64,000 bases of DNA from Bos javanicus (GCF_032452875.1 NC_083876.1:21674001-21738000); one strand, 5' to 3'. Positions 32,645 through 43,333 are shown, counted from the first letter of the stretch. Translations and numbers: made by a program. Notes: a model not told the origin generated them from the letters alone.

Positions 32645-34305
32645 CGTTTTTTAAAAGTTCATGTAGAGGTGGGGAGTGTGAATCTTTTTGAATAATAATC
32701 TTAAATGCAATCAAGAATTTTGTTTTATTTTATTCTATTCCGTTTCCCTCCATTTCGTTCTCTGTGCCTCCCACCACCACCAGCTACATCTTTTGTATTT
32801 GTCTCTGTTAATCTTCATCTTGCTCGTTTCAACCATCAGTCCAGCCTGTTTTGTGATGTCATTATTCATTCACAGCCTCAGCCTTGCATCCTTCCTTGAG
32901 CACAGCAGCTGTCTTCTTCATTCATGTTTCTGGTCACCATGTGCAGTGGCCAGGGCCTGTCCACTCCAGACCCTGTGGTACCACCCATTCTGACAGAATA
33001 GCCCACGTGGCCTCTTGGTCCTGAGCTTCCTACTTCTGAACTCTGAAACATACTTAGGAAAACTCCCCAGCACAGGAGCTATAACTGGGGATGTTTCTGC
33101 TGTATTTAAATGAGTGCTGTTCACCCCACCTCTCATCACTCATCCTGCTTCTCATGATTGTTTTTGTCAGCTGTATAATCAGTCCTGGTGAGTCATATCT
33201 TAACTACGGTGGGAAAAGAGATGAAGGAAAAGCTGAGGGAAACAGGTTCCTGATTTAGTTTATAAAACCCACTGTCTAAATGAACAGAAGTTCTTGGTTT
33301 GTTTTTTGGAGTGCCTGAATGTTATGGAGTCATCTGATTGATCAAATTCAGTCACAAAAATTATCTTTTCTTCCTTTTCTTTAAAGTGGTAACTTCATTT
33401 ATTGAAAAATAAAGTGGACCAATTGAATGAACTGAGCTCAATTCCTTTTCTGTTTCTCTTCATTCCTTCTTAAAGTCATCTGATCTGCATCTGTGGATAG
33501 TTCAAATTTATGATTTATGCAAATTTAATTCCATAGTCTATCTTTTCAAATCTTTTTCCCCAAATCACTTTAACTGGGATATGCTGCCTAGACATACCCA
33601 CAGAGTTATGTCCCAGGGCACAAGAGATGTCCAGATCTCTCTCCAGAGGACAAAAGGGTAGGGCAGGCAGGAAGGGATAGACTTGTTTAAAAATCACAGC
33701 ATGTCTAGACTTGTGCCTGAATACATCATGATAAAGTTGTAAGTAGGACTTTTATGGAAAAATATATGGTAGAGAAAACAACACAGAAGCTTACATCCTT
33801 TGAAAATTGGACATGGCATAGCATTCAGGAATTGTCTGGCCACAGTTGTTTACATGTGGTCTGAGCATTTTCTTAATGTGATCCTGTACTTAAGTGTATA
33901 TAGGTTCAGCCAGGAAAGAGAAAGATGAACATCAAAGTTGTTGTAATGCCAGAAGAAAATTGTAGGGTGTTTCCATGTTTGAAAGATCACTAGTTTTCAC
34001 TATTGGTTTGGGACAATGAATTATCCATAAATAAAAACCTTAGAGACCTCTGACCAAAAACATATACTGTGTTTACAGAAAGTACAAGAACAGTAAATAA
34101 CTACTCCTATCATAAAACATCAAGTGTGCTCAATTAAGAAAAAGAGTTTGAGGTACTAAAGGTATGAAGTTGCTTTGGAAACATTCTGCTAACACATTTC
34201 TCAAATTTCCTTTCTACAATGGATATATTTTTGTTACCAAAAAAAAAAAAAAAGAACAGGAAAAAACCTTTAATCACTAATTTTATTTAGAATGACCTAT
34301 AAATA
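32645..34305. other. Unique stretch, nothing certain
   Basis: About 32700-33180 is GC-richer with overlapping frames of 64-101 codons but no domain. An A-run lies at about 34239-34254. Confidence 0.45.
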
Positions 34306-34309
34306 ATAA

Positions 34310-34395
34310 TGACTTTCATTTATGGCTGAACACCATACAAGAAGTTTACCTGAGTCATCTCATGTGACGCTGACAATAATCCTGTTCATTGGTTA
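34310..34395 (-). repeat. MIR SINE fragment
   Basis: AGAAGTTTACCTGAGTCATC, TCATGTGACGCTGACAATAA and TCCTG follow the MIR core read in antisense (cell-free wording CTCATTTAATCCTCACAA decayed). Confidence 0.45.
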
Positions 34396-34630
34396 GTGCA
34401 GGCCATGCAGCTATAACAAATAAACATGTTGACCCAGACAACTCCCCACAATTAACAACACAAAAGTTGATTCTGATCCATCTTAGGTCATGTAAATTTC
34501 CAGGGTGGTCATTTTCAGCTTCCAGGTCACTCTGACAGGGGACTACTAACAGTGACACAAATTCTTGGGTGACACACATCACTTTTATTCTGGCCCACTG
34601 ACCAGAATTGGTCAGATGTCTAGGCATAAC

Positions 34631-34900
34631 CGGAGAAGGCAATGGCACCCCACTCCAGAACTCTTGCCTGGAAAATCCCAGGGACGGGGAGCCTGGAAGG
34701 CTGCAGTCCATGGGGTCACTGAGGGTCGGACACGACTGAGCGACTTCACTTTCACTTTTCACTTTCATGCATTAGAGAAGGAAATGGCAACCCACTCCAG
34801 TGTTCTTGCCTGGAGAATCCCAGGGACGGGGGAGCCTGGTGGGCTGCCGTCTATGGGGTTGCATAGTCGGACACAACTGAAGTGACTTAGCAGCAGCAGC
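34631..34900 (+). mobile_element. Bov-A2 dimeric SINE, full length
   Basis: A 270-bp sense copy: CGGAGAAGGCAATGGCACCC, CACTTTCACTTTTCACTTTC between the monomers, then GAAGGAAATGGCAACCCAC, ending in CAGCAGCAGC. The perfect 10-bp duplication TAGGCATAAC flanks it at 34621-34630 and 34901-34910. Little decay is visible, so it is among the younger insertions in the window. Confidence 0.97.
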
Positions 34901-35239
34901 TAGGCATAACTGCAAAGAGCTTAGAAATGCGAAGAAGTACATGAATATTAAGTTAGCAAGCCCTAAATGTCTCCTTCTGTATTCTGTGGAGTAGACATGA
35001 TCTTCTACTGAAGTTTATCTATATATTCTAAATTAAAGAGAAGTAATTCTGGAATTCAAACCCTAAATTCCAACCCACTGCTCAAATCTGGGAGCCATCT
35101 TAGTTTTGTGAATTATGGCAATGGAACGCTATTCATCTTTATATCCTATATAATGAATTCTGTGCAGTGAGATATCAATGTGAGTTTATATAGATATAGC
35201 TTTTTAATGAATTAAGTCATGTGATTATTTCTGAATTCC

Positions 35240-35340
35240 TCAATTAGATTATTTCTGACAGAGCCCCATACTTGTTATTCCTATGATCCTAAACATAAAA
35301 CACAGTAGATGCTCAATAAATATGTGTTGATTGATTGAAA
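35240..35340 (+). repeat. L2 LINE 3' terminus
   Basis: AACACAGTAGATGCTCAATA, AATATGTGTTGATTGATTGA is the typical L2 close. Confidence 0.65.
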
Positions 35341-35344
35341 TACT

Positions 35345-36405
35345 GATTTATGTTTTTACCTTCTGATAGCAGATGGAGATAAAATATCTTAAATAAAGCC
35401 TTTCTAGAAAAAGAAGAAATTTATTTATTTTCATTTTTCTAGGCTGATGTGATGATTTTCAATTTGGGTAAAGAAAACAGTATTTTAAAGGTATTAAAGT
35501 CTGACACATAGCAGTGGAAAAGGAAACGTTGCTACCAGTCAATCATCATAACTTTTTATGAACTGGCTGTTGTGTTCTTTATAACACATTATTATTTTCA
35601 GTTTTCAAGATGTCATGATTTTGTGTGCCTTTTACCAGATTGCTTCCCTACTTTTGCATATTTTTCATTTTCTATCTTTTTCCTATTTTTGTATCCTCTT
35701 ATTTTTCTTTATTTCTTAAATTCCCCTCTTTCATGTTATTTTTTCTCTTTTAAAGTTATTTTCATCTGAGTGTTTACACTGTTTTGTTGGGTTTTTCCCT
35801 CATAATTGTCCCATTTTTTCTCAGTTGACAAGATGTTTTCACTTTAAACTTTCAACTGGGTCTTTTACTACCCCAGCATCCCTAACACTGTTCTTAGTAC
35901 CAAAGTATACTTACAGATTTGTGATACTTATGGATTTGGAGGGTGGTGGCATAGACTTTTTACAACCTCATTACTAATTATGTTCAATTTTAAAATGATT
36001 TTCCAGTTTCTATGATGATGTGTTTTTTCCTGTCCTTTCCTTTCCTCTGTCCTTCCAAAGGGATCATACATTTCCTCTAACATCCCATCTTTAATTATGT
36101 GATGCCTCTAATACCCTGTTTGTGATGTGTCTTTACTACTCACTCTGTATGTAACTTTGATATAATTACGTGTTAGTGAACAGATTTTCTTTATTGCTTT
36201 TCCAATTATGTCTCTGTATAAATTCATCTACTGATACTTAAGCACTTTGAGTAAAATCACCAGGTAAGTCTACTTGAGCTTAAGTTTTTCCTTGTAGTTG
36301 CTTTTACATTCAAATATGATGAAAGTTGATTAATGATGTCACCATCTCATGACTTTATTGATTAAGGCATTTTTATAAAGAGTATTTTTTTTTCAGGAGG
36401 AGAGG
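35345..36405. other. T-rich stretch, nothing recognised
   Basis: About 35570-35770 is rich in T and C and gives a Phe/Leu-rich frame of 65 codons that is composition-driven. Confidence 0.45.
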
Positions 36406-36409
36406 ATTT

Positions 36410-36612
36410 ATTTTTTACTTTTATTGTTTTTGTTAAGTTGAAGTATAGTTGATTTCCAGTGCTGTGTTATAATAGTTTCAGGTATACAGCTAAATGATTT
36501 AGCTATACATATATATCTATTCTCTGTCAAATTCTTATCCATTGTAGGCTATTGACAGATGCTGAATATAGTTCTCTGTGCTATGTGGTAAGTCCTTGTG
36601 GTTTATCTTGAT
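36410..36612 (-). mobile_element. L1 LINE 3' end
   Basis: TTGAAGTATAGTTGATTTCC, CAGGTATACAGCTAAATG, CTCTGTGCTATGTGGTAAG. Confidence 0.85.
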
Positions 36613-36719
36613 GCCTTTTTAATCAACTAGTTACTTCCTTTAAATTGTTAAGCTAATTAGCTGGGATCTCAACACTGGCATTAAAATGGTCATCATAAAA
36701 ATATGTCTACAAAAATTTT

Positions 36720-37275
36720 TAGCAAATATCTATTGGGTGCCTATCAAGCCCTAGGTATTATGTTGGGTACTTGAATCACATCAGGGGGAAAAAAAAAAAA
36801 AAACCTAGACAATATGCAGAATTTCCCAGAGCTTACATTCTATTCTGGGAGAAAGAAAATAAAAATAAAGCAGATAGAATTATACAGGATTATAAGCCAT
36901 GGAATTGTGTGATTTAGAAACAAAGAAACTTAAGGTACCTCTACTGTTAATAGTGGAGTCAGGGAAGTATCCTCTGAGGGAATCACATTCAAGTAGCTGT
37001 CTAGTGGAAAAGAAGTTTCTTTAGAGTAGGTACAGCATGGGACCTTGAAGAAGAGAACTCTGGTATGTCTGTAGTGAGAGGAGTTTGAATTTTATCATGA
37101 TAGAAACGGGAAGCCCTTGAGTGTTAAGCAATGATTGTTAAGGAAGCAGCATGATTCTATTTCTCTGCATCAATATGTATTCATTAAGTGCCTACTCTGT
37201 GCGAGTCACTGTTCTAGACATTAAGGATGCAACAGTAAACATAAAAGATACAAATGTCTTGTGGTATAGAGATTT
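36720..37275 (-). repeat. L2 LINE, antisense, probably two pieces
   Basis: GGGTGCCTATCAAGCCCTAG and GAGCTTACATTCTATTCTGG open one piece, and TTAAGTGCCTACTCTGTGCG opens a second at 37180. A 16-base A-run at 36787-36802 interrupts. The BovB at 37277 is inserted in the second piece. Confidence 0.6.
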
Positions 37276-37276
37276 C

Positions 37277-37934
37277 TGGTCCCATCACTTTATGGCAAAT
37301 AGATGGGGAAGAGTGGAAACAGTGACAGATTTTATTTTCTTGGGCTGCAAAATCATTGTGGATGGTGACTGCAGTCATGAAATTAAAGACGCTTGCTCCT
37401 TGGAAGAAAGGCTGTGACAAACTTAGACAGCATATTAAAAAGCATAGACATCTTTGGTTTTGCTGACAAAGGTCCGTATAGTCAAAGCTATGGCTTTTAC
37501 AGTAGTCATGTACAGATGTGAGAGCTGGACCATAAGGAAGGCTAAGCGCCAAAGAATTGATGCTTTCAAATTGTGGTGCTCAAGAAGATTCTTGAGAATT
37601 TCTTGGACAGCAAGGAGATCAAACCAGTCAATCCTAATGGAAATCAACCCTGAACATTCATTAGAAGAACTGATGCTGAAGCTGAAGTGCCAATACTTTA
37701 GCCACCTGTTGCAAAGAGCCAGTTCACAGGAAAAGACGCTGATGCTGTGAAAGATTGAGGGCAGGAAGACAAGGGAGAGGCAGAGGATGAGATGGTTAGA
37801 TATCATCATCAACTCAATGGACATGAGTTTGAGCAAGCTCTGGGAGATGGTGAAGGACAGGGAAGCCTGGGGTGCTGCAGTCCATGGCGTCACAAAGAGT
37901 TGGACATGACTTAGCGACTGAACAGTAACAACAA
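37277..37934 (+). mobile_element. BovB LINE, older copy
   Basis: Sense BovB from GGTCCCATCACTTTATGG to CGACTGAACAGTAACAAC. It is more diverged than the other copies, with several stops and shifts. The 7-bp duplication AGATTTC flanks it at 37270-37276 and 37935-37941. Confidence 0.92.
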
Positions 37935-38063
37935 AGATTTCATTTTAGTGTTTAAAAAATAGTTCAGTGATTGCTGGGTAGAGAAGGAAGAGAGGCAGAA
38001 AAGGTTGTGAGAAGACCTTTCTTTTAGAGTTAAACCAGGGCAAAATGGAAAAGTGTAAAGGTA

Positions 38064-38265
38064 AAATGGTTGTTGTTATTCAGTCTCTAGGTCGTGTCTG
38101 ACTTAAATGATTGGAATATGCAACAAAGAATATATACAACAGTTTTATGTCTCTGCTCAGTCGTGTCCAACTCTTTGAGAACCCAGAGATTGTAGCCCAC
38201 CAGGTTTCTCTGTCCATGGGATTTCCAAGGCAAGGATACTGGAGTGAGTTGCCATTTCCACCCCC
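38064..38265 (-). mobile_element. Bov-tA SINE with internal foreign segment
   Basis: TTGTTGTTATTCAGTCTCTAG and GTCGTGTCTGACTT (to about 38105), then about 46 bases that do not fit the SINE, then CTGCTCAGTCGTGTCCAAC onward to GAGTTGCCATTTCC. The tRNA-like head is missing and an A-run (38268-38282) follows. Confidence 0.8.
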
Positions 38266-38344
38266 AGAAAAAAAAAAAAAAAGTGAGATTCTCCTCAGGG
38301 CTTGCCACCTACCAACCATCCAGTCAGTGAAAAAATAGTACACT

Positions 38345-38700
38345 AATCATTAAATCGAGATATATTGTATGCAAATATCAATTCTAGATGAATTAAAGAT
38401 CTTAACATAGATAAAGCCATACAATACTAAACAAAGGAATCTTTTCACAATTATGGGATGAGGAAAGCCTTTATAAGCGTAATGTGAAACACAGAAACAA
38501 TAAAAGGAAAAGAATCAAAAGTTTGACTACCTTTGACTACCATAAAAATACCAATTAAAAAAAAATCTTTTAAAATCAAAAACAGCACAAATGTAGTTGA
38601 AAAGCAACAGCCTGGGAATAGGGAAGAAAGATAACAACACTCGAAGAGTTAAAAGATAAATACTGAAAGGCCTCCTCCGAGATCAATACAACGCATTTTT
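38345..38700 (+). repeat. Old L1 (L1M-type), ORF2 3' part
   Basis: GATGAATTAAAGATCTTAAC, TTTATAAGCGTAATGTG, CAGCCTGGGAATAGGGAAG and CTGAAAGGCCTCCTCCGAG follow the end of L1 ORF2. No frame survives. Confidence 0.6.
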
Positions 38701-38774
38701 TGAAAAACACATTTTAATTTCTGTCATTGGTAGCAGGACATAGTCCATCTACCTTGAATGTCTGCTACTTTGCT

Positions 38775-38920
38775 CATTCAACAAAGTTCAACAAATATTT
38801 ATTTAATGCCTAACATGTGCTAGGTGCTGGAGAGATCAATGTGGACAAAACAGCTGTTTAACCACTCTCATGTAGCTTACAGTTTAGGTTTGATACTAGT
38901 ATGATGAAAGCATTTAATAA
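38775..38920 (-). repeat. L2 LINE fragment
   Basis: AACAAATATTTATTTAATGCC, ACATGTGCTAGGTGCTGGAG and CATGTAGCTTACAGTTTAG: the antisense L2 3' end. Confidence 0.65.
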
Positions 38921-39165
38921 AAATCATAGATGCTACAGAATCATCTCTCTATATCCCCAATAGTCATAAATAATCTCAGTGTCCTTGTTTTTCTTGCCTC
39001 ATAGTTCTAGAATACTTTCCACTGTTCTTTGGAGATATAGTTCTCACACTGTGAAGTTCCAAAACAGGGCAATGGGTCTTCTTTGAAGGAATACTTCTTG
39101 TTTCCTAATTAACCATCTTTTTAACAAATGTACTGAGCTCACACCCTGCACCAGGCTATACTATA

Positions 39166-39388
39166 TGCTGGGACTACCTTGTGGCTCTTTGGTAAAGAAC
39201 CTGCCTGCCAATTCAGGAGATGTGGGTTCGATCCCCAAGTCGAGAAGATCCTCTAAAGAAGGAAATAGCAACCCACTCCAATATTCTTGCCTGGAGAATT
39301 CCATGAACAGAGGAGCCTGTGGGTTACATAGTACATGGGGTTGCAAAGAGTCAGACACAACTTAGTGACTGAACAACAACGACAAAGG
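39166..39388 (+). mobile_element. Bov-tA SINE
   Basis: CTTGTGGCTCTTTGGTAAAG, a perfect box B (GGGTTCGATCCCCAAG), tail GACTGAACAACAACGACAAAG. Confidence 0.94.
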
Positions 39389-39961
39389 TAAATAGACACG
39401 ATTCTGGCACTCAAGGAAGTTACAGTTTTGGGGAAACGCAGACTAATAAATTAACAGATATGGACTCGTAAGCAGATGCTACATAGAGAAACATATGGGA
39501 CTGAATAGGAATATAGAAAAGAGACATCCAAACAGGCTCAGGAGTCAGAAGAAGTTCCATGGGGCTTCTGAGTTGATGGTAGTAAAGGTTAATCAAAATT
39601 TTGAAAGGCAGGTAGATTTCAAGTGATGAAAGTGAGGGGACATTCTCAGCAGAGGGACAAGAATCTTCAGGGGCTTATTGTAGTGAACCAACACGATGTG
39701 TTTGAGAAGCTACTAAAGAATAAGTTGTTCATGACAATGAGGGCAGTAAATGAGATTAAAAGGCAGACAGGGAAGCTATACTGAGAATTTTTAAGTATCC
39801 TGAAAGTTATGAAGAACTTTAAGCAGGGGTTTGACAAGTTCCATTTAATTTTAATAGTAATTACCCTGAAGTCGTGCGGCAGGATAATTAGGTGGCAGTT
39901 GCATAAATCCATGTCAAAAGTGATGGGAACTGAATTGAGAGATTGGAATTGACACATGTCT

Positions 39962-40145
39962 GCTATTAATATTCTGTATAAAATAGATAACTAACAAGAG
40001 CCTACTGTATAGCACAGGAAACTGAATGGGAAGGAAATTCAAAAGGGAGGGGATATATGTGTAGGCATGGCTGATTCATTTTGCTGTATAGCAGAAACTC
40101 ACACAACATTGTAAAGCAACTATACTCTAATACAAATTGACTTTT
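39962..40145 (+). mobile_element. L1 LINE 3' end
   Basis: CTACTGTATAGCACAGGAAAC, TTTGCTGTATAGCAGAAAC, GCAACTATACTCTAATAC, ending in a T-run. Confidence 0.82.
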
Positions 40146-40165
40146 TTTTAAGTGAGGTGAACTGA

Positions 40166-40367
40166 CCTGGTGGCTCAGTTGGTAAAGAATTTGCCTGCAG
40201 CACAGGAGACCTGGGTTCAATCCCTGAGTGGAGAAGATCCCTGGAGAAGAACTTGGCAACCCACTCCAGTATTCTTGCCTGGAAAATCCCATGGATAGAG
40301 GAACCTTGTGGGCTACAGTCCATGGGGTCCCAAGAGTCAGATATGACTAAGTGACTAAACCAAACCA
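40166..40367 (+). mobile_element. Bov-tA SINE
   Basis: CCTGGTGGCTCAGTTGGTAA through GGTCCCAAGAGTCAGATATG. The 12-bp duplication GAGGTGAACTGA/GAGGGGAACTGA (40154-40165 and 40368-40379) differs at one base. Confidence 0.94.
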
Positions 40368-40648
40368 GAGGGGAACTGAATGACAGTAAAGCTAGATCCT
40401 CTGTGATGGATATGAGAAAATCTTAAAGCATAGTTCAGAGCCTATTGGGTGGGAGCAAGGATAAATGAAAGAGAAGACCCCAGGTTTTCTGGCATGGGTG
40501 CTGCAGTGAATTAGTTTTCCATTCATGAAGCTAGGGCAGACAAGAAGAGCAAGCTGGGGAGTAAAGGAGATAAATTCCATTTGGACTTAAGATAACTTGA
40601 CTCTCTAACTGAATGTATCCAAGAGGTTTTGAGTATGTGGGTCTGACA

Positions 40649-40896
40649 CTCAGGAAAGATGACTGAACTGAATATTCAGATTTGTTACCATACAAATGGT
40701 AACAGAAGTCATGGGTTAATACATGACCACCCAGTGAGAATATGTTGAGTAAGAAGAATGGACATATGAAAAGGAAGTTCTGAGAAGCCAACTTGGAGTG
40801 AGTGGTGGAAAAGAGACTGAGAAAGAGTAGCCAGAGGGACAAGAGAAGAATCAGAAACCTATAAGAACACAAAAGTCATTGAAAGGATTTTAGGAT
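40649..40896 (+). repeat. Inverted duplication, source arm
   Basis: 248 bp of L2-derived sequence from CTCAGGAAAGATGACTG to GGATTTTAGGAT. The same 248 bp occurs reverse-complemented at 42987-43234 with 6 mismatches by eye and no gaps. This arm lies in continuous L2, so it is the likely source. Confidence 0.95.
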
Positions 40897-41004
40897 GTGT
40901 CGCTGGTAGATTACAATACAAATGAAAATAGAAATTGTCTCTTCTTCAAGCTTTAGCTGCTTACTCCCGAAGCATCTACAAAGCAGTATGCCTTGGTAAC
41001 AAGA

Positions 41005-41600
41005 CTGTGAACCCAAGAGCCAGGCTGTCTTGGTTTGATCTTTGTTCTTTCATTTACTATTGTATAGAGCTTAGCTCAATTATTTGGCCCTTACATACCT
41101 TTTTTCTTATCTATATAAAGGGTTCAGTTCAGTTCAGTTCAGTCGCTCAGTCGTGTCCGACTCTTTGCAACCCCATGAATCGCAGCATGCCAGGCCTCCC
41201 TGTCCATCACCTTATGATTATACAGTGGAAGTGAGAAATCGATTTAAGGGACTAGATCTAATAGAGTGCCTGATGAACTATGGACGGAGGTTCATGACAT
41301 TGTACAGGAGACAGGGATCAAGACCATCCCCATGGAAAAGAAATGCAAAAAGCAAAATGGCTGTCTGAGGAGGCCTTACAAATAGCTGTGAAAAGAAGAG
41401 AAGCGAAAAGCAAAGGAGAAAAGGAAAGATATAAGCATCTGAATGCAGAGTTCCAAAGAATAGCAAGAAGAGATAAGAAAGCCTTCCTCAGCGATCAATG
41501 CAAAGAAATGTAAAGGGTAACAATGCCTAATTCACATCATTGTAGTAAGGATTAGATGAGTTAATATGTACAAAGAGTACAATAATTCTGTACAAAACAC
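41005..41600 (+). repeat. MIR SINE split by a BovB
   Basis: Left half 41005-41122 (GAGCCAGGCTGTCTTGGTTT, CTTATCTATATAAAGG) and right half 41511-41600 (GTAACAATGCCTAATTCAC, GGATTAGATGAGTTAATATG) join into one MIR when the BovB is set aside. Confidence 0.75.
41123..41510 (-). mobile_element. BovB LINE with 5' inversion
   Basis: The left part, about 41123-41211, is the BovB 3' terminus in antisense (GTTCA repeats to CCCTGTCCATCACC). From about 41212 the sequence switches to internal BovB in sense (TTATGATTATACAGTGGAAG, later GGATCAAGACCATCCCCATG and AAGCCTTCCTCAGCGATC). The perfect 7-bp duplication TAAAGGG at 41116-41122 and 41511-41517 shows it is a single insertion, the signature of twin priming. 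Confidence 0.92.
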
Positions 41601-41774
41601 AGTATATTCACTTTTCTCTGAAACTTTCTACTTCTCTATGTACTCTCTGTATTAATGACTTCATCCTCTTCTGATCACTCTGGCTACAATCTTGCTGTCA
41701 TCCAATGAAATGTGAGCTTTGTGAAGGATCGCAATGGGTGTGCCGCGTCCACTGCTTTTTGACACCATCTAGAG

Positions 41775-41965
41775 CAGTGGTTCCCAACCTTTTTTGGTGC
41801 CAGGGACTGGTCTTGTGGAAAACAATTTCTTCACAGACCAGGTAGGGGGCATATTTTAGGGATGATTCAACATATTACATTTATTGTTTACTTTGTTGCA
41901 ATTATTATTATCTCAGTTCCACAGCAGATCACCAGACATTAGATTCCAGAGATTGGGAACCCCTG
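41775..41965 (+). mobile_element. Short non-autonomous hAT-like element (copy 2)
   Basis: A 191-bp element beginning CAGTGGTTCCCAACCTTTT and ending GATTGGGAACCCCTG, inverted termini visible. Perfect 8-bp duplication ATCTAGAG at 41767-41774 and 41966-41973. Confidence 0.93.
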
Positions 41966-41977
41966 ATCTAGAGTGTG

Positions 41978-42191
41978 AAAAGTGAAAGTGTTAGTCACTC
42001 AGTCATGTCCACCTCTTTGCGACCCCATGGACTGTAGTCTGCCAGATGCCTCTGTTCATGGATTTCTCCAGGCAAGAAAACTGGAATGGGTAGCCATTTC
42101 CTACTCCAGGGGATCTTCCTAACCCAGGGTTCAAACCCAAGCCTCCTGCATTGCAGGTGGACTCTTTACCATCTGAGCCACCAGGGAAGCC
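41978..42191 (-). mobile_element. Bov-tA SINE
   Basis: GTGTTAGTCACTCAGTCATG through the complemented box B (CAGGGTTCAAACCCAAG) to CTGAGCCACCAGGGAAGC. A 6-bp duplication AGTGTG occurs at 41972-41977 and 42192-42197, starting within the duplication of the hAT-like element beside it. Confidence 0.94.
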
Positions 42192-42244
42192 AGTGTGCCT
42201 CACACCAAATATTCAATGAATATCTGCTGAGTGAGTTAATCACT

Positions 42245-42600
42245 CATGATTATTCCTTCTCTCTCTTACTTCTAACACTTTGGCTGTTAAAACCTATTGA
42301 TTCTGCTTTTATGATATCATTCATTTTTATATCTTCCTTTTTGCCCACAGTCTCTGCTCCAATTTAGATTCATGTACCTTTAGGTTTTGACTACTGCAAA
42401 GCCTTCTAACTGGACTACGTCTCCACCCAGGCTCCCCTTCCTCCTTTCACCCTTTTTTTCTCCTACACATACACATATTCTAGAACATACTGCCATTGGA
42501 TTAACCTTCTTAAAACTGTTCTGATTCAAATAAAGATTTTTCCCCTAGAATTCAAGGTCTTTTATGGTCATCAGTTTTAATTCACTTCCTAGTCTTGGGT
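42245..42600 (+). repeat. L2 LINE fragment
   Basis: TTTTGACTACTGCAAAGCC, TTCTAACTGGACTACGTCTC and CCTTCTTAAAACTGTTCTGA are clear L2 wording in sense. Confidence 0.7.
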
Positions 42601-42809
42601 CCTGAGTTAGATCACAGGAGAAAATGAAAATAAATAAATAACAAATATTCATGGCCACGTATGTTAGATGACCAAAAGAAAGAAGTAAAGAAAGTAAATA
42701 GTATCCTGTCTTATGGGAGAGATTCCTGCAGATTGGTACAACTAGGAAATGTTTATAATAAAAGATAGTTCTGGATTAAGCCTTTAGAGAAGGGTAGAAC
42801 TCAAGCAAG

Positions 42810-43325
42810 TGGGCTTCCCTGGTAGTTCAGATGGTAAAGAATCTGCCTGCAATGCTGGAGACCTGGCTTCAATCCCTGAGTCAGGAAGGTCCCCTGGAGA
42901 AGGGAATGGCTGTTCACTCTAGTATTCTTGCTTGGAGAATTCCATGGACAGAGGAGCCTGGTGAGCTATAGTCCATGGGGTCGCAAATCCTAAAATCCAT
43001 CCAATGACTTTTGTGTGCTTATAGGTTTCTGATTCTTCTCTTGTCCCTCTGGCTACTCTTTCTCAGTCTCTTTTCCACCACTCACTCCAAGTTGGCTTCT
43101 CAGAACTTCCTTTTCATGTGTCCATTCTTCTCACTCAACATATTCTCGCTGGGTGGTCATGTATTAACCCATGACTTCTGTTACCATTTGTATGGTAACA
43201 AATCTGAATATTCAGTTCAGTCATCTTTCCTGAGCTCCAGCCCATGAACTGTAGATTCTTTACCATCTGAACTCTTTACCACTCTTCACAAAGAGTCAGA
43301 CACAACTGAGCAAGTAACACTTTCA
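42810..43325 (+). mobile_element. Bov-tA SINE split by a 300-bp insert
   Basis: Left part 42810-42986 (GGGCTTCCCTGGTAGTTCAG to CATGGGGTCGCAA) and right part from about 43289 (AAGAGTCAGACACAACTGAG) form one SINE, flanked by the 8-bp duplication CAAGCAAG at 42802-42809 and 43326-43333. The insert between them holds the inverted 248-bp arm plus about 54 bases of SINE-like fragments. Confidence 0.92.
42987..43234 (-). repeat. Inverted duplication, inserted arm
   Basis: Reverse complement of 40649-40896 (about 97.6% identical). At its right edge, 43235-43288 includes AGATTCTTTACCATCTGAACT, itself the complement of the 5' part of the same SINE (about 42824-42844). The 78-codon frame 43011-43247 and the 113-codon minus frame 40531-40872 look alike only because of this duplication. 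Confidence 0.95.
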
Positions 43326-43333
43326 CAAGCAAG

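Larger units (their letters stand above)
39115..40900 (-). repeat. L2 LINE, long antisense copy with three guests
   Basis: The L2 reads through three insertions: 39115-39165, 39389-39961, then 40380-40900 (GAGACTGAGAAAGAGTAGCC near the right end). Guests are Bov-tA 39166-39388, L1 39962-40145 and Bov-tA 40166-40367. The right end is the source of the inverted duplication. Confidence 0.6.
41620..42240 (+). repeat. L2 LINE 3' end with two guests
   Basis: CACTCTGGCTACAATCTTGC and ATGTGAGCTTTGTGAAGG lead to a hAT-like element and a Bov-tA, after which L2 resumes as GTGCCTCACACCAAATATTC and ends AATATCTGCTGAGTGAG. Confidence 0.65.

Noticed and set aside
40531..43247. Two near-identical leucine-rich small proteins on opposite strands (40531-40872 and 43011-43247)
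   Set aside because: The likeness comes from the 248-bp inverted duplication of L2-derived DNA, not from a gene pair.
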